Part shown: one piece after another, positions 35,786 through 45,461 of the stretch
Numbering within the stretch: position 1 is the stretch's first letter
Layout of the letters: each line of letters opens with the position of its first letter
NCBI RefSeq assembly: GCF_900114645.1
Contig: NZ_FOTR01000009.1
Span: forward strand, 62,001-126,000
Direction of reading: 5' to 3'
DNA length: 64,000 nt
Source: Gracilibacillus orientalis
Lineage (GTDB): Bacteria; Bacillota; Bacilli; Bacillales; Amphibacillaceae
The notes under the pieces: generated by a model
The model's database searches: none
What the model was told of the DNA's origin: nothing
Seen by the model: only the letters and a program-made list of their open reading frames with translations
Made by a program: the position numbers and the translations under genes

Positions 35786-37057
35786 TTAGATTAAAATTAA
35801 TGATAATTGTGGGAACACAATCAATAAAACCCCTATAATCAGTAACATAATAATATACGGTGGTGTACTCTTTATTACTTCTAGATATGGCTTCTTAAAC
35901 ACTGCACTGGCGGTAAAAATATCAACGCCAAATGGCGGTGTTGCTGAACCTAATGCTGCTTGGAACGTAATAATAATTCCAAGATGTATTAAATCTACAC
36001 CTGCTGCTTCTGCTGCCGGAGCAAAGATCGGTGTCAAAATTAATATAACTACAATAGGGTCTACGAACATACATCCTACAAAGAAAAATATACTGACAAT
36101 AGCTAATACATATATTTTACTTGGGTCAGTTCCCAATACCGATTCGGTAATTTGTTGCGGAATTTGAGCATAACCAAGTACCCATGTAAATAACTGTCCA
36201 CCAGCTACTAATATAAATACAGCCGATGTAACTAAACCAGTCGACCGAGCGATACTAGGTAGCTTTTTCCATGGAATAGTTTTAAAGATTAACACTTCTA
36301 AAATAATGGCATATAATACCGAAATACCAGACGCTTCTACCGGTGTAAAGTAACCTAAATAAATACCACCGATAATAATAATAGGGAAGCCTAATGGTAA
36401 TAAAGCTTTTCTAAAGAATTTTAATTTTTCTGGCCATGTTACTCTATCTGCTAATGGAATATTTTTAATCTTTGCATAGATGACACTATAAGTAGCAAAC
36501 GATAAAAATACTATTACCCCTGGAATAACACCAGCAATAAACAGATCCCCGACAGACACCCCGGATCCTGCTGCTAGCGCATAGATAATCATACCGATAC
36601 TTGGAGGCACAAGTAATGCAACATCACTAGAGTTGATAATTAATGCCATTGCACTGGAATCTTTATATCCAATTTTCAATAATCTTTCTCGCATAGGACG
36701 ACCGATTGCAACAACCGTCGCCTGTGTTGAGCCAGAAATTGCCCCGAACATCGTGCATGCTGCTGCTGTTGTAACAGCATATCCACCACGAATATGGCCA
36801 ACAAAGGCTCCAATAAAGTCCAACAGTCGTTCTGACGTTTTTCCGGATGTCATAATATCTGCTGCAAATATAAATAACGGAACACATAATAACACCGGTG
36901 ATTCAATACCTGTCAAAAGCTGCTTCATTAACAAATCCATACTTAAGTTTGGATTAAAAAACAACATAATAACAACTGGTGCTAAAATCAACGGTATCAT
37001 CATTGGAAAATTTAACAGCAGTAATATAATCATTACCGATAATAATGTCGTTAGCAT
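35786..37057 (-). CDS. TRAP transporter large permease (DctM type)
   Basis: A 423-residue membrane protein with about 12 helices that forms the Na+-coupled transport channel of the TRAP system. Features are the N-terminal NFPMMIPLILAP, GKTSERLLDFIGAFVGHIRGG, the helix-hairpin motifs SGSTQATVVAIGRPM and NSSDVALLVPPSIGMIIYA, and GSATPPFGVDIFTASAVFKKP near the C-terminus. GAGAGGA precedes the ATG. It lies 28 nt after dctQ. The length and topology are those of an unfused DctM. Confidence 0.93.
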   Translation of the reverse strand: MLTTLLSVMIILLLLNFPMMIPLILAPVVIMLFFNPNLSMDLLMKQLLTGIESPVLLCVPLFIFAADIMTSGKTSERLLDFIGAFVGHIRGGYAVTTAAACTMFGAISGSTQATVVAIGRPMRERLLKIGYKDSSAMALIINSSDVALLVPPSIGMIIYALAAGSGVSVGDLFIAGVIPGVIVFLSFATYSVIYAKIKNIPLADRVTWPEKLKFFRKALLPLGFPIIIIGGIYLGYFTPVEASGISVLYAIILEVLIFKTIPWKKLPSIARSTGLVTSAVFILVAGGQLFTWVLGYAQIPQQITESVLGTDPSKIYVLAIVSIFFFVGCMFVDPIVVILILTPIFAPAAEAAGVDLIHLGIIITFQAALGSATPPFGVDIFTASAVFKKPYLEVIKSTPPYIIMLLIIGVLLIVFPQLSLILI

Positions 37058-37085
37058 AAGTTTTTCCTCTCTACTTTTTTATCGT

Positions 37086-37655
37086 TTATACAGATAAATC
37101 TTCCAACTTTACATCTTTTTGCTCTTGATCATTGTAATCTACTGCATCAATACCTAAATAAACTTTATCTTTTGCTTTAGCTGTAAAATTAACGTATGTA
37201 TTACGTAAGAATTGGATTCCTGCTGTTAAGAAACCGATTGGAATAAATACGGCCATTAGATATCTAGGAACTTCTAGTGAGGTTGTAATCGCTCCTGTAT
37301 TGTATTCAAACATTACGAAATTGTAGGAGTAATACGCCATTAAAAACATTACAATTGCTGTAATAAAGTTAATAAGTATCATCATTACTTTTCGCACTTT
37401 GAAAGGTGCAAAGTCGTAAAAAGCAGACATACTGATGTGTCGCCCTTTTCTTGCTGCGTAAGCTATACCCATGAATGTAGCAATGACTATCGCAAATTTA
37501 CTAACTTCATATGCAAAGTAGAATGCCCCTGAGTTAAACACTTCGCGCGCTATAACATTTCCAACTATCATGATGGAAATTAGTATAATGGCAAAGCTAA
37601 GGATAAATTCCTCCAACTTCATCATAATTTTGTCTATCCATTGAAATACTTTCAA
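37086..37655 (-). CDS. TRAP transporter small permease (DctQ type)
   Basis: A 189-residue protein with four membrane helices, the small subunit that scaffolds the large permease. The start chosen is TTG at 37655, 10 nt after GGAGGAAG; an ATG at 37685 precedes the ribosome binding site and is unlikely. The conserved ARKGRHISMSAFYD motif sits between helices 2 and 3. It is the first gene of the operon. No TRAP-type two-component regulator is nearby. A hydrophilic C-terminal tail (about residues 155-189) is rich in D, E and K. Confidence 0.9.
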   Translation of the reverse strand: MKVFQWIDKIMMKLEEFILSFAIILISIMIVGNVIAREVFNSGAFYFAYEVSKFAIVIATFMGIAYAARKGRHISMSAFYDFAPFKVRKVMMILINFITAIVMFLMAYYSYNFVMFEYNTGAITTSLEVPRYLMAVFIPIGFLTAGIQFLRNTYVNFTAKAKDKVYLGIDAVDYNDQEQKDVKLEDLSV

Positions 37656-37967
37656 CGTTTTTCTTCCTCCTCTGTATAAAGGCAATGAATTTATACTACA
37701 TTTATACTAATATTAATGGTACAAAATTGGTACAGAATTCACAAATTTACTATACCCTTATTCAGAACAATAAAACCACAAATTTTCGTAAATCAAAAAA
37801 ATGTTCCCATTTCATGGATATATGATATCAAATACTCATAAATGATCTATATTCCTCAAAAAACGCAGCGATTTTCCTTCAAATTGTAGTTTTTCTAGTT
37901 GCTTGCTAATTCTCAAAAACTGAATTACGCTTAGAAAAAGTAATATATCATTATTGGAGTGATAAAT

Positions 37968-38147
37968 ATGAACAGACAAGAAATTGAAACAGAAATAGAA
38001 GATTTGAAAGCTGATTACACACGACTGTCCGCTGACTTAGAGAAACTAAACTATGTTGATGGCAGAACCGAGCACAATGAAAGAGAATTAGAACGCTTAG
38101 CAGAAAAAATAGCCTCCTTACGTAAACAGCAAAAAGCTAGCAACTAA
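37968..38147 (+). CDS. SE1832-like small coiled-coil protein
   Basis: 59 residues from ATG at 37968 behind GGAG; a GTG at 37959 overlaps the ribosome binding site. The entire protein is a charged helix with heptad spacing (IETEIEDLKADY, RLSADLEKL, ELERLAEKIASLRK), broken by a YVDGRTE turn, suggesting an antiparallel coiled-coil hairpin. It resembles the SE1832 family of short Firmicute proteins, which has no known function. A shared terminator separates it from the antiporter gene. Confidence 0.65.
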   Translation: MNRQEIETEIEDLKADYTRLSADLEKLNYVDGRTEHNERELERLAEKIASLRKQQKASN

Positions 38148-38165
38148 AGTGTTGCTAGCCTTTTT
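38131..38165. terminator. Bidirectional terminator
   Basis: GCTAGCAAC pairs with GTTGCTAGC across a 6-nt loop, with A and T runs on both sides between convergent genes. Confidence 0.88.
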
Positions 38166-39999
38166 CATTCCGTTTCACCTCTAATTTTTCCCGGATTTTA
38201 TGAAACTCCTTGCTTGGCGGTGTTAAACTGACAATCGTATCGCCTGCAATTGCTGTGCTTTCTAATTCTTCTGTAAAGAATTCAATTTGTTTGGATTGCT
38301 TTAACACGAATAACAGTACTGTTTCCTTATCACGGTCTTTCATATAATTTTCATACGAATAGCGCTCTGTTAACGACGTTTTTCGTAAAACATACCCACT
38401 GTTTAATTTGTATTTCAGTTCTTCGACACCCATGGAAGGTGTAAACACTTCTCTTCCGCCAATCGTGTGATCAATGTTAACTAAATGGTCTCCACTATGA
38501 CTTTGGTTGGGTAAACGGAACACATTCTTACGACCAAACTCAGGCAGGAAAGTAGAACATACTAACGCATTATAGGAATCATATTCAGTCGCCGTTAACA
38601 AATAATCATATGGTGTAAAATCTGTCTTATATTCCGTCTGTTCCGATAAAATTTCGCAATGTTTATGCTGTACCCCTGCTTTTCTAGCACTGTATAATTG
38701 ATCCCATGATGAATCAACGACAACTGTGGGGATATCTAATTCTTTCATAACTTTTGCCAGAGAATTAGTGAAACTGTTGGAACCGACAATCAGGACACCA
38801 GGCTTTCCTTCTGCAGAAAGGTTTAATTTTTTGGCTAACCAACCAATCGAAAAGCCATGGACAACAACTGTTGAAAATACTAAAGCAAAAGTTAAAGGTG
38901 TAACAAGCGAGGCTCCTTCAAAACCTTCATCTGCCAGGATTGTCGCAAAATAGCTTGCTACCGTTAAGGCAACAATACCTCTTGGTGCGATCCAGCCAAC
39001 CAATGTTTTCTCCTGCAGTGATAACCCCGAATTAATCGTCGATAAGAAAATCGACAGTGGCCGAACAACAAATAACATTAATAATACATAGCCAATAATT
39101 TTTGGTTGGAAGACATCCATTAATGTATCCATTGTAAGTGAGGCAGTTAATAGGATAAACACGGTTGAAATTAAAAGAATCGAGATATTTTCTTTAAAGT
39201 GACGCATATCCTTGATTGATGAAATACCCAGGTTTGCCAATGTCATCCCCATTGCTGTTACTGCTAATAAACCTGTTTCATGTTTCACTTCATCCGCTAT
39301 AATAAAGCAGGCAGTAACCGCTGCAAAAACGGCAGGAGATTTTAAAAACTCTGGCATATGACCGGTCTCGAACATCCAACCGGTCACTTTCCCAAATACA
39401 ACGCCAAGCACTACGGCAAATAATGATGCTAATAAGAAAAACAATAAAGCTGTTGCATCTCTTCCATCTGCTAATAGAAATAAAAGGAATTCGAACGCAA
39501 AGACAGCTAATAAAGCACCAAACGGGTCGACAATAACCCCTTCCCATTTCAAGATCTTAGCAGGTGTTGGCTTTAATTTGGATTGCCTTAATAATGGTAA
39601 AATAACTGTTGGACCTGTTACAATAAAAATACCACCAACAACAAATGCAATCGCCCAGGATAATCCTGCAACATAATGTGCGGTTAGAGAACCGAAAATC
39701 CATGCAAGAAAAGCACCCCAAGTTACAATCCGAAAGACTGGTTTCCCTAATCCTTTTACCTCTTTAAAATTCAGATTTAAGCTTCCTTCAAAAAGAATGA
39801 TCGCCACAGCTATCGAAATTAAAGGACGATACAAATCACCAAAAGCTTCTTCTGGGTTCATCAGTCCAAATATTGGACCAGCGAGTAAACCTGCTATCGA
39901 CATAACCACGATCGCCGGCAATCGAAATTTCCAGGCTATCCATTGCGATCCAACACCAAGCACTGCAATAAGCATGAGTATTAATAATAATGAGTCCAT
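38155..39999 (-). CDS. CPA1 Na+/H+ antiporter with C-terminal RCK (TrkA) domains
   Basis: About 614 residues. The first 400 form a CPA1/NhaP-type exchanger with about 12-13 helices, including FEGSLNLNFKEV, GPTVILPLLRQ, the ion-site WEGVIVDPFGALLAV (an Asp near 160) and GWIAPRGIVALTVASYFA. The remainder is cytoplasmic: a Rossmann-like TrkA_N domain (GVLIVGSNSFTNSLAKVMKEL) and a TrkA_C-like domain (GDTIVSLTPP). The C-terminal domains suggest gating by nucleotide or ions. The start may be 40002 or 39999, behind GGGGGATA. It fits a halotolerant lifestyle. It is monocistronic. Confidence 0.92.
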   Translation of the reverse strand: MDSLLLILMLIAVLGVGSQWIAWKFRLPAIVVMSIAGLLAGPIFGLMNPEEAFGDLYRPLISIAVAIILFEGSLNLNFKEVKGLGKPVFRIVTWGAFLAWIFGSLTAHYVAGLSWAIAFVVGGIFIVTGPTVILPLLRQSKLKPTPAKILKWEGVIVDPFGALLAVFAFEFLLFLLADGRDATALLFFLLASLFAVVLGVVFGKVTGWMFETGHMPEFLKSPAVFAAVTACFIIADEVKHETGLLAVTAMGMTLANLGISSIKDMRHFKENISILLISTVFILLTASLTMDTLMDVFQPKIIGYVLLMLFVVRPLSIFLSTINSGLSLQEKTLVGWIAPRGIVALTVASYFATILADEGFEGASLVTPLTFALVFSTVVVHGFSIGWLAKKLNLSAEGKPGVLIVGSNSFTNSLAKVMKELDIPTVVVDSSWDQLYSARKAGVQHKHCEILSEQTEYKTDFTPYDYLLTATEYDSYNALVCSTFLPEFGRKNVFRLPNQSHSGDHLVNIDHTIGGREVFTPSMGVEELKYKLNSGYVLRKTSLTERYSYENYMKDRDKETVLLFVLKQSKQIEFFTEELESTAIAGDTIVSLTPPSKEFHKIREKLEVKRNEKG

Positions 40000-40274
40000 C
40001 ATTATCCCCCTTTACGTTCTAACTTTTATCTATTTTGCATTCATTAATTTCATCAGAAGCTAGCATTATTTTAATGGTTAATAGATGGGATGTAAATATT
40101 TTTATTCCAAACTTTTTTCTTCACACGATAAACCTCTTTCATCCCCTATGATTATAGTATAAGTAAAATGATGACTTTCATTAAAAGGTACAGCGATAAG
40201 CCAAGTATTGCTTATATGTATCATGGTTAAAAAATGTTATGCTAACAATGAGTTTATTTAAAGGATGATCATTT

Positions 40275-42047
40275 ATGAGTACATTACATTTATTAAAAAA
40301 ATATTTTGGTTACGATGATTTCCGCCCTGGGCAAGAAAAAATTGTAGACCAAGTTCTCCATCAGAAAAACACATTAGCAATCATGCCGACTGGCGGAGGC
40401 AAATCGATTTGTTATCAAATTCCCGGTTTAGCACAAGATGGGATTACCATAGTAATCTCTCCGCTTATTTCCTTAATGAAAGATCAAGTGGACGCCCTTC
40501 AATCATTAGGTGTTGCTGCTACATACATAAACAGCTCCTTGACTACAGAAGAGCAATTCAACAGATTAGCTGAGATTCGTAACGGAAAATATAGATTTGT
40601 CTATGTTGCACCGGAACGTTTTGATTCCAAAGCTTTTTTTAATGCGCTTAATTCACTAGATGTTTCTTTGATTGCTTTTGATGAAGCCCACTGTATTTCA
40701 CAATGGGGACACGACTTCCGGCCCAGTTATCGTACCGTTGTACAAGCTGTCAATCAGTTACGAAAGCGTCCTGTTCTCGTTGGATTAACAGCAACAGCCA
40801 CGGCTGAGGTGATTCGTGATTTACAACAGTTGCTCGATGTGAAGGACGAGGCTGTTGTCAATACTGGCTTTGCTCGTGACAATCTTACCTTCCAAGTTGT
40901 AAAAGGACATGATCGTCAAAATTATGTAACAGATTATTTACGAGCACACCCTGATGACACTGGTATTATTTATGCTATTACAAGAAAACAAGTTGACCAA
41001 TTATATTTTTTATTACAAGGAAAAGGCTTCTCTGTAAGGAAATATCACGCAGGGATGTCAGAAGAAGCTAGAAAAGAAGCACAAAATGATTTTATTTACG
41101 ACAATGCGCAAGTGATGGTAGCTACCAATGCATTCGGAATGGGGATTGATAAGTCCAATGTCCGCTACGTTCTCCACTATGCCTTGCCGAAAAATCTAGA
41201 AAGTTATTATCAAGAGGCTGGTCGTGCCGGACGTGATGGTGAACCAAGTCAATGTGTGATTCTTTTTTCCGGACAGGATATTACCTTGCAAAAATACTTA
41301 ATTGATCAGTCAGAAATGATGGATGAGGAGAAAAAGAAAGGCGAATATGGTAAATTACAGGCAATGATCAATTATTGCCATACCGACCAATGTCTACAGC
41401 AATATATCCTGCGTTATTTTAATGATAAGATTTCTTCGACTGAAGCATGTGGAAATTGCTCTAATTGTGACAGTGAATTAGAAAAAGTCGACCGCACCAA
41501 GGAAGCTCAAAAGGTACTCTCCTGTGTCAAGCGGATGGATGAGCGATTCGGTGCCAGTTTAGTTGCAAAAGTCTTAAAGGGATCGAATGACAAAAAAGTA
41601 AAACAATTTCGCTTTGACCGGTTATCTACATACGGACTAATGAAAGATATGACAGAGAAAGAGCTCGTTTCCTTTATTCAATTTTTAGTAGCGGAAGACT
41701 TTTTGTTATCTGAAGGCGGACGTTTCCCTGTCCTACGCCTGAGCAAACGAGCAGTATCTGTTTTAACAGAAGAAGAAAAAGTCTATGTACAAGCAGCCAA
41801 AGTTGAGACAAAAGAAGTTGTTGAATACGATGTGGAGATATTTGAACAACTACGAAAATTGCGCAAATCCTTAGCAGATCAGCAAGGGGTTCCGCCTTAT
41901 GTCATTTTTTCTGATAAAAGCTTGCGGGAGATGTCTGTTGACAAGCCTACATCTAAATATGAGATGTTGCAGATTCATGGAGTTGGTGAGCGCAAGTTCG
42001 AACAATATGGCGATGTGTTTTTGGAATGCTTTGTGGAAAAAGCATAA
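40275..42047 (+). CDS. recQ: ATP-dependent DNA helicase RecQ
   Basis: A 590-residue superfamily 2 3'-5' helicase for recombination and replication-fork repair, the length of B. subtilis RecQ (591). The Walker A is TGGGKS (39-44) and the DEAH box is at 136-139, followed by the aromatic-rich loop QWGHDFRPSY. Motif VI is QEAGRAGRDGEPS, and the zinc-binding region has cysteines in DQCLQQY and CGNCSNCD. A winged helix and a C-terminal HRDC domain (VPPYVIFSDKSLREM, IHGVGERKFEQYG) complete it. AAGGATG precedes the ATG. The stop is followed at once by the second 21-bp TGGCCA array. Confidence 0.96.
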   Translation: MSTLHLLKKYFGYDDFRPGQEKIVDQVLHQKNTLAIMPTGGGKSICYQIPGLAQDGITIVISPLISLMKDQVDALQSLGVAATYINSSLTTEEQFNRLAEIRNGKYRFVYVAPERFDSKAFFNALNSLDVSLIAFDEAHCISQWGHDFRPSYRTVVQAVNQLRKRPVLVGLTATATAEVIRDLQQLLDVKDEAVVNTGFARDNLTFQVVKGHDRQNYVTDYLRAHPDDTGIIYAITRKQVDQLYFLLQGKGFSVRKYHAGMSEEARKEAQNDFIYDNAQVMVATNAFGMGIDKSNVRYVLHYALPKNLESYYQEAGRAGRDGEPSQCVILFSGQDITLQKYLIDQSEMMDEEKKKGEYGKLQAMINYCHTDQCLQQYILRYFNDKISSTEACGNCSNCDSELEKVDRTKEAQKVLSCVKRMDERFGASLVAKVLKGSNDKKVKQFRFDRLSTYGLMKDMTEKELVSFIQFLVAEDFLLSEGGRFPVLRLSKRAVSVLTEEEKVYVQAAKVETKEVVEYDVEIFEQLRKLRKSLADQQGVPPYVIFSDKSLREMSVDKPTSKYEMLQIHGVGERKFEQYGDVFLECFVEKA

Positions 42048-42050
42048 ACT

Positions 42051-42148
42051 TTGCTGGCCACTTTTTATGCTTTGCTGGCCACTTTTTTCAATTTGATGGC
42101 CACTTTTCCAATTTTCCTGGCCACTTTCAGACGTTTGCTGGCCACTTT
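42051..42148. repeat. Five-copy 21-bp phased TGGCCA array after recQ
   Basis: Core positions are 42054, 42075, 42096, 42117 and 42138, an exact 21-bp period. The consensus TTTGCTGGCCACTTTT is the same as in the 13431-13552 array. The third unit has ATGGCCAC and the fourth CCTGGCCAC. It starts 3 bp after the recQ stop and ends just before a terminator, between convergent genes. Confidence 0.9.
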
Positions 42149-42152
42149 AATC

Positions 42153-42188
42153 AAAAGAACTCCCGTTACAACATAACGGGAGTTCTTT
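42153..42188. terminator. Bidirectional terminator between recQ and ampS copy 2
   Basis: AAAGAACTCCCGTTA pairs with TAACGGGAGTTCTTT, with A and T runs on both sides. Confidence 0.88.
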
Positions 42189-42195
42189 ATTTTCA

Positions 42196-43434
42196 TTATT
42201 CAAAGTTGATTGCCCATGCTCCTTGACGAAATACGGGTTCTTTTTCGCCATCTACAGTTTCTCCGTCGATGTCTAAGTCTGCTGAACCGATCATGAAGTC
42301 CACATGTGTCAGGCTATCATTGACACCATGCTTGTCCAACTCTTCTTCACTCATGTCGGATCCGCCTTCAAGATTGGTTGGATAGGCTTTTCCTAATGCG
42401 ATATGGCACGAAGCATTTTCATCAAATAAGGTGTTATAGAAAATTAAGCCTGATTGTGAAATCGGGGATGCATGTGGTACTAATGCCAACTCTCCCAGTC
42501 TTGTTGCCCCTTCATCTGTATCAAGTAAATGTTTAAATGTGTCATAGCCTTTTTCTGCTTCAAAATCGACTACTTTCCCATCTTTAAACGTTACACTGAA
42601 GCCATCAATCAAATTACCACCATATACAAGTGGCTTTGTCGCTGTTACTTTACCATCAACTTTGTATTTATGAGGTAAAGTAAATACTTCTTCTGTTGGC
42701 ATATTCGGATTAAAGTCGTTACCATTTGGTGTTTTCGTTGCACCGCCTTTCCAAACATGTCCTTCTGGTAATTCGAAGCGGATATCCGTTCCTTCTGATT
42801 TGAAAATTAAGGCTTTATAGGATTTTTTATTTAAGTAATCACGTGCTTGTTTTAAATTATGGTTATGCTCTTCCCATGCAGCAACAGGATTCTCTTGATC
42901 GACTCGGACTATTTTGAATATTTCTCCCCATAAACTCTCGATTGCATCTTCTTTTGGTTTATCCCGGAAGATTTTTTGGGCCCAGTCACCTGTTGGAATC
43001 GAAATAATCGACCATGGTATCCGGTCATTCATTGTGTACTGTCGGAATTCTTTCATTGCTTCCCCACTTGCTTTACTAGCCTTTGCGACTTTAGCAGGAT
43101 CAATATCTTTCAGTAAATCCGGATTAGTGGAGCGAATCGATAATAGCGCCGCACCATCCTCAGCAAAATCTAAATGCTTTGCTACTTGCCATTCAGGGAT
43201 ATCTGTCAGCACTTCTTCTGATGCATAGTTGAATTTTAAATAGGTCAGCTCATCATCTGTCCAATTAATATGGACATTTTTGGCTCCTATTTCATACGCT
43301 TTACGAGCAACAATTTTTGTGAAATCTGCTCCCTCTATGGAAGAATTAATCACTAATGCTTGTCCTTCTTGTAAGTTGACACCTGTCTTTAATGCGAGTT
43401 CTGCATATTTTTCCTGTAGTTGTTTGTTTGCCAT
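42196..43434 (-). CDS. Aminopeptidase, M29 family (AmpS), copy 2
   Basis: A 412-residue paralogue of the enzyme at 22270-23502, alike along the whole length (LQEGQALVINSSIE, EIGAKNVHINWTDDELTYLKF, MPTEEVFTLPHKYKV, HIALGKAYPTNLEGG, FMIGSADLDIDG). The start is ATG at 43434, with GGAGGAG upstream; a longer frame to 43482 lies inside yfmR. Its ATG overlaps the yfmR stop as TAATG, so translation is probably coupled. The context of an ABC-F ribosome factor plus a peptidase suggests a general growth role. It ends at a shared terminator. Confidence 0.94.
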   Translation of the reverse strand: MANKQLQEKYAELALKTGVNLQEGQALVINSSIEGADFTKIVARKAYEIGAKNVHINWTDDELTYLKFNYASEEVLTDIPEWQVAKHLDFAEDGAALLSIRSTNPDLLKDIDPAKVAKASKASGEAMKEFRQYTMNDRIPWSIISIPTGDWAQKIFRDKPKEDAIESLWGEIFKIVRVDQENPVAAWEEHNHNLKQARDYLNKKSYKALIFKSEGTDIRFELPEGHVWKGGATKTPNGNDFNPNMPTEEVFTLPHKYKVDGKVTATKPLVYGGNLIDGFSVTFKDGKVVDFEAEKGYDTFKHLLDTDEGATRLGELALVPHASPISQSGLIFYNTLFDENASCHIALGKAYPTNLEGGSDMSEEELDKHGVNDSLTHVDFMIGSADLDIDGETVDGEKEPVFRQGAWAINFE

Positions 43435-45317
43435 TATGACTCCTCCTTCAGTTCTTCTATTAAAAGGGATAGTTCTTCCCATCTTTCCATTTTTTCTTCC
43501 AACTGTTGTTCGACTTCACTTTGCTTATTATATAGGGGTTGAATTTTACCAATATCACTGCCTGCTTCCGCAATCTCTGTTGCTATTTGCTCTAACTCTG
43601 TTTCCAGCTCTGTTATTTCATCTTCAATCGTATCCCATTCTTTTTGTTCATGATAAGATAGCTTTTTCTTTTTGCGTTTCGTTTTTTGCTTCGGTTTAGT
43701 CTTGTTGTATTTATCCTCTGATTCTTGTTGCTGTTCACGAAATTCAGAATAATTGCCATGAAAAACAGTTAATGTTTCACTTCCGGTAAAAGCAATAATC
43801 TTTTCGACGGTTTTGTCCAGAAAGTACCGGTCGTGGGATACTGTGATCACCACTCCAGGAAATTGCTCTAAATAATCTTCAAGCACCGCGAGTGTTTCCG
43901 TATCAAGATCATTAGTTGGCTCATCCAGAAATAATACATTTGGCTCTCGCATTAGCACGGTTAATAAATACAGTCTTCTGCGTTCGCCACCTGATAACAT
44001 TCTGACATATGTCCACTGTTGTGGTCTGGGGAATAAAAACCGTTCTAGCATTTGTTCTGCTGTGATCACACTTCCATCCATTGTGTGAACAACCTCTGCT
44101 ACATCACGGACAAGGTCAATCACTTTGACAGCATCATCTAGTGGTGGATGATTTTGCGTGTAATATCCAATTTTTACGGTTTCACCAACGTCAATAGTAC
44201 CCGCATCCTGTTCGACACGACCAGCTAAAATATTTAATAAAGTCGTTTTTCCAGTACCATTAGCGCCTACAATACCGAGTCTGTCACCTGGGTTGATTAG
44301 AAAATCAAAATCCTTAAAGATTGTTTTACCATCATATGCTTTAGCTAATCCTTCTAATTCCATAACTTTTTTACCAAGGCGGGTGGAACCTACTTGAAAG
44401 CTGAGATCTTGTTTTTTGGTATCAAATGTTTTTTCCTTCATTTGCTCAACACGATCAATACGTGCTTTTTGTTTTGTAGTTCTTGCCTTCACACCTGCTT
44501 TAAGCCAAGCGACTTCTTTTTTTAGAATATTTTTATGCTTTTGCTCTTCTTGTATTTCTTGTTCTTCCCTTAATGCTTTTTGTTCTAAAAAGGTTTGATA
44601 ATTGCCATCATACGTATATAAGTTACCCTTATCCAACTCAAAAATACGGTTAGTAATGCGATTGAGAAAATAACGATCGTGCGTAACAAGTAAAATTGCA
44701 CCTTGATAGGTTGGCAAGTATTCTTCTAGCCATTCGATTGTATCGTTGTCGAGATGATTGGTAGGCTCATCTAGTATGAGTAAATCTGCCGGTTGGATCA
44801 AAGCTTTGGCAATTGCTACACGTTTGCGCTGCCCACCAGAAAGATTTTCCGTTTTTCGGTCAAATGCCGGGATACCTAATTTCGTTAAGATTGTTTTGGC
44901 AATGGTCATAGCGTCCCATGCTTCTAGCTGATCCATTCTTTCCTGCATTTTTAATAATTGATTTTGCATCGTTGCATTCTCTGGATCTTTTTCTAACGCT
45001 AACATGGCTGATTCGTATTGCCGTAAGGTGACCATCACCTTAGAATCACCATAATATATCTGGTTCAACACCGTATCCCCATCTGTTAGCTGTGGGTCTT
45101 GATCTAAGTATTCTATCCGGTAATCATTCGGATGATCCATTGTGCCGGCTTCTGCCTGATCGATTCCTGCTAAGACTTTTAATAGGGTAGATTTTCCCGT
45201 TCCGTTGACTCCGATCAAACCAATACGATCGGTTTCTGTAATCGAAAATGAAATCTCGTCAAACAAAACTTTTTCACCATATGTTTTGACTAGATCCTCT
45301 ACTTTTATCATGCGCAT
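43434..45317 (-). CDS. yfmR: ABC-F family ATPase (YfmR/Uup-like)
   Basis: A 627-residue soluble ATPase with two ABC domains and no membrane part. The Walker A motifs are GVNGTGKST and GANGTGKTT. The signatures are LSGGQRKRVAIAKAL and LSGGERRRLYLL, with Walker B LLILDEPTNHLD and VLFLDEPTNDLD. The linker (about 245-320, K/R/Q-rich) is the P-site tRNA interaction motif. The C-terminal coiled coil (about 545-625) is typical of Uup/YfmR. Family members act on the ribosomal E/P sites to relieve stalled translation. AAAGGAT lies 7 nt before the ATG. It is the first gene of yfmR-ampS. Confidence 0.93.
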   Translation of the reverse strand: MRMIKVEDLVKTYGEKVLFDEISFSITETDRIGLIGVNGTGKSTLLKVLAGIDQAEAGTMDHPNDYRIEYLDQDPQLTDGDTVLNQIYYGDSKVMVTLRQYESAMLALEKDPENATMQNQLLKMQERMDQLEAWDAMTIAKTILTKLGIPAFDRKTENLSGGQRKRVAIAKALIQPADLLILDEPTNHLDNDTIEWLEEYLPTYQGAILLVTHDRYFLNRITNRIFELDKGNLYTYDGNYQTFLEQKALREEQEIQEEQKHKNILKKEVAWLKAGVKARTTKQKARIDRVEQMKEKTFDTKKQDLSFQVGSTRLGKKVMELEGLAKAYDGKTIFKDFDFLINPGDRLGIVGANGTGKTTLLNILAGRVEQDAGTIDVGETVKIGYYTQNHPPLDDAVKVIDLVRDVAEVVHTMDGSVITAEQMLERFLFPRPQQWTYVRMLSGGERRRLYLLTVLMREPNVLFLDEPTNDLDTETLAVLEDYLEQFPGVVITVSHDRYFLDKTVEKIIAFTGSETLTVFHGNYSEFREQQQESEDKYNKTKPKQKTKRKKKKLSYHEQKEWDTIEDEITELETELEQIATEIAEAGSDIGKIQPLYNKQSEVEQQLEEKMERWEELSLLIEELKEES

Positions 45318-45392
45318 TGTATCTATCCTTTCTAGTGTGAAAACAGGAATATTCCTTATTCACGAGGGTCTCGCATTATTTGAACTAAATAA

Positions 45393-45431
45393 AAGGTATT
45401 AACCCGTATCATCTATACGGGCTTATACCTT
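45393..45431 (-). terminator. cls terminator
   Basis: AAGGTAT.AA.CCCGTAT pairs with ATACGGG.TTATACCTT, followed by TTTTATTT on the minus strand. Confidence 0.88.
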
Positions 45432-45461
45432 ATAAAACAATCTCTTTATTTCACTGCTATC

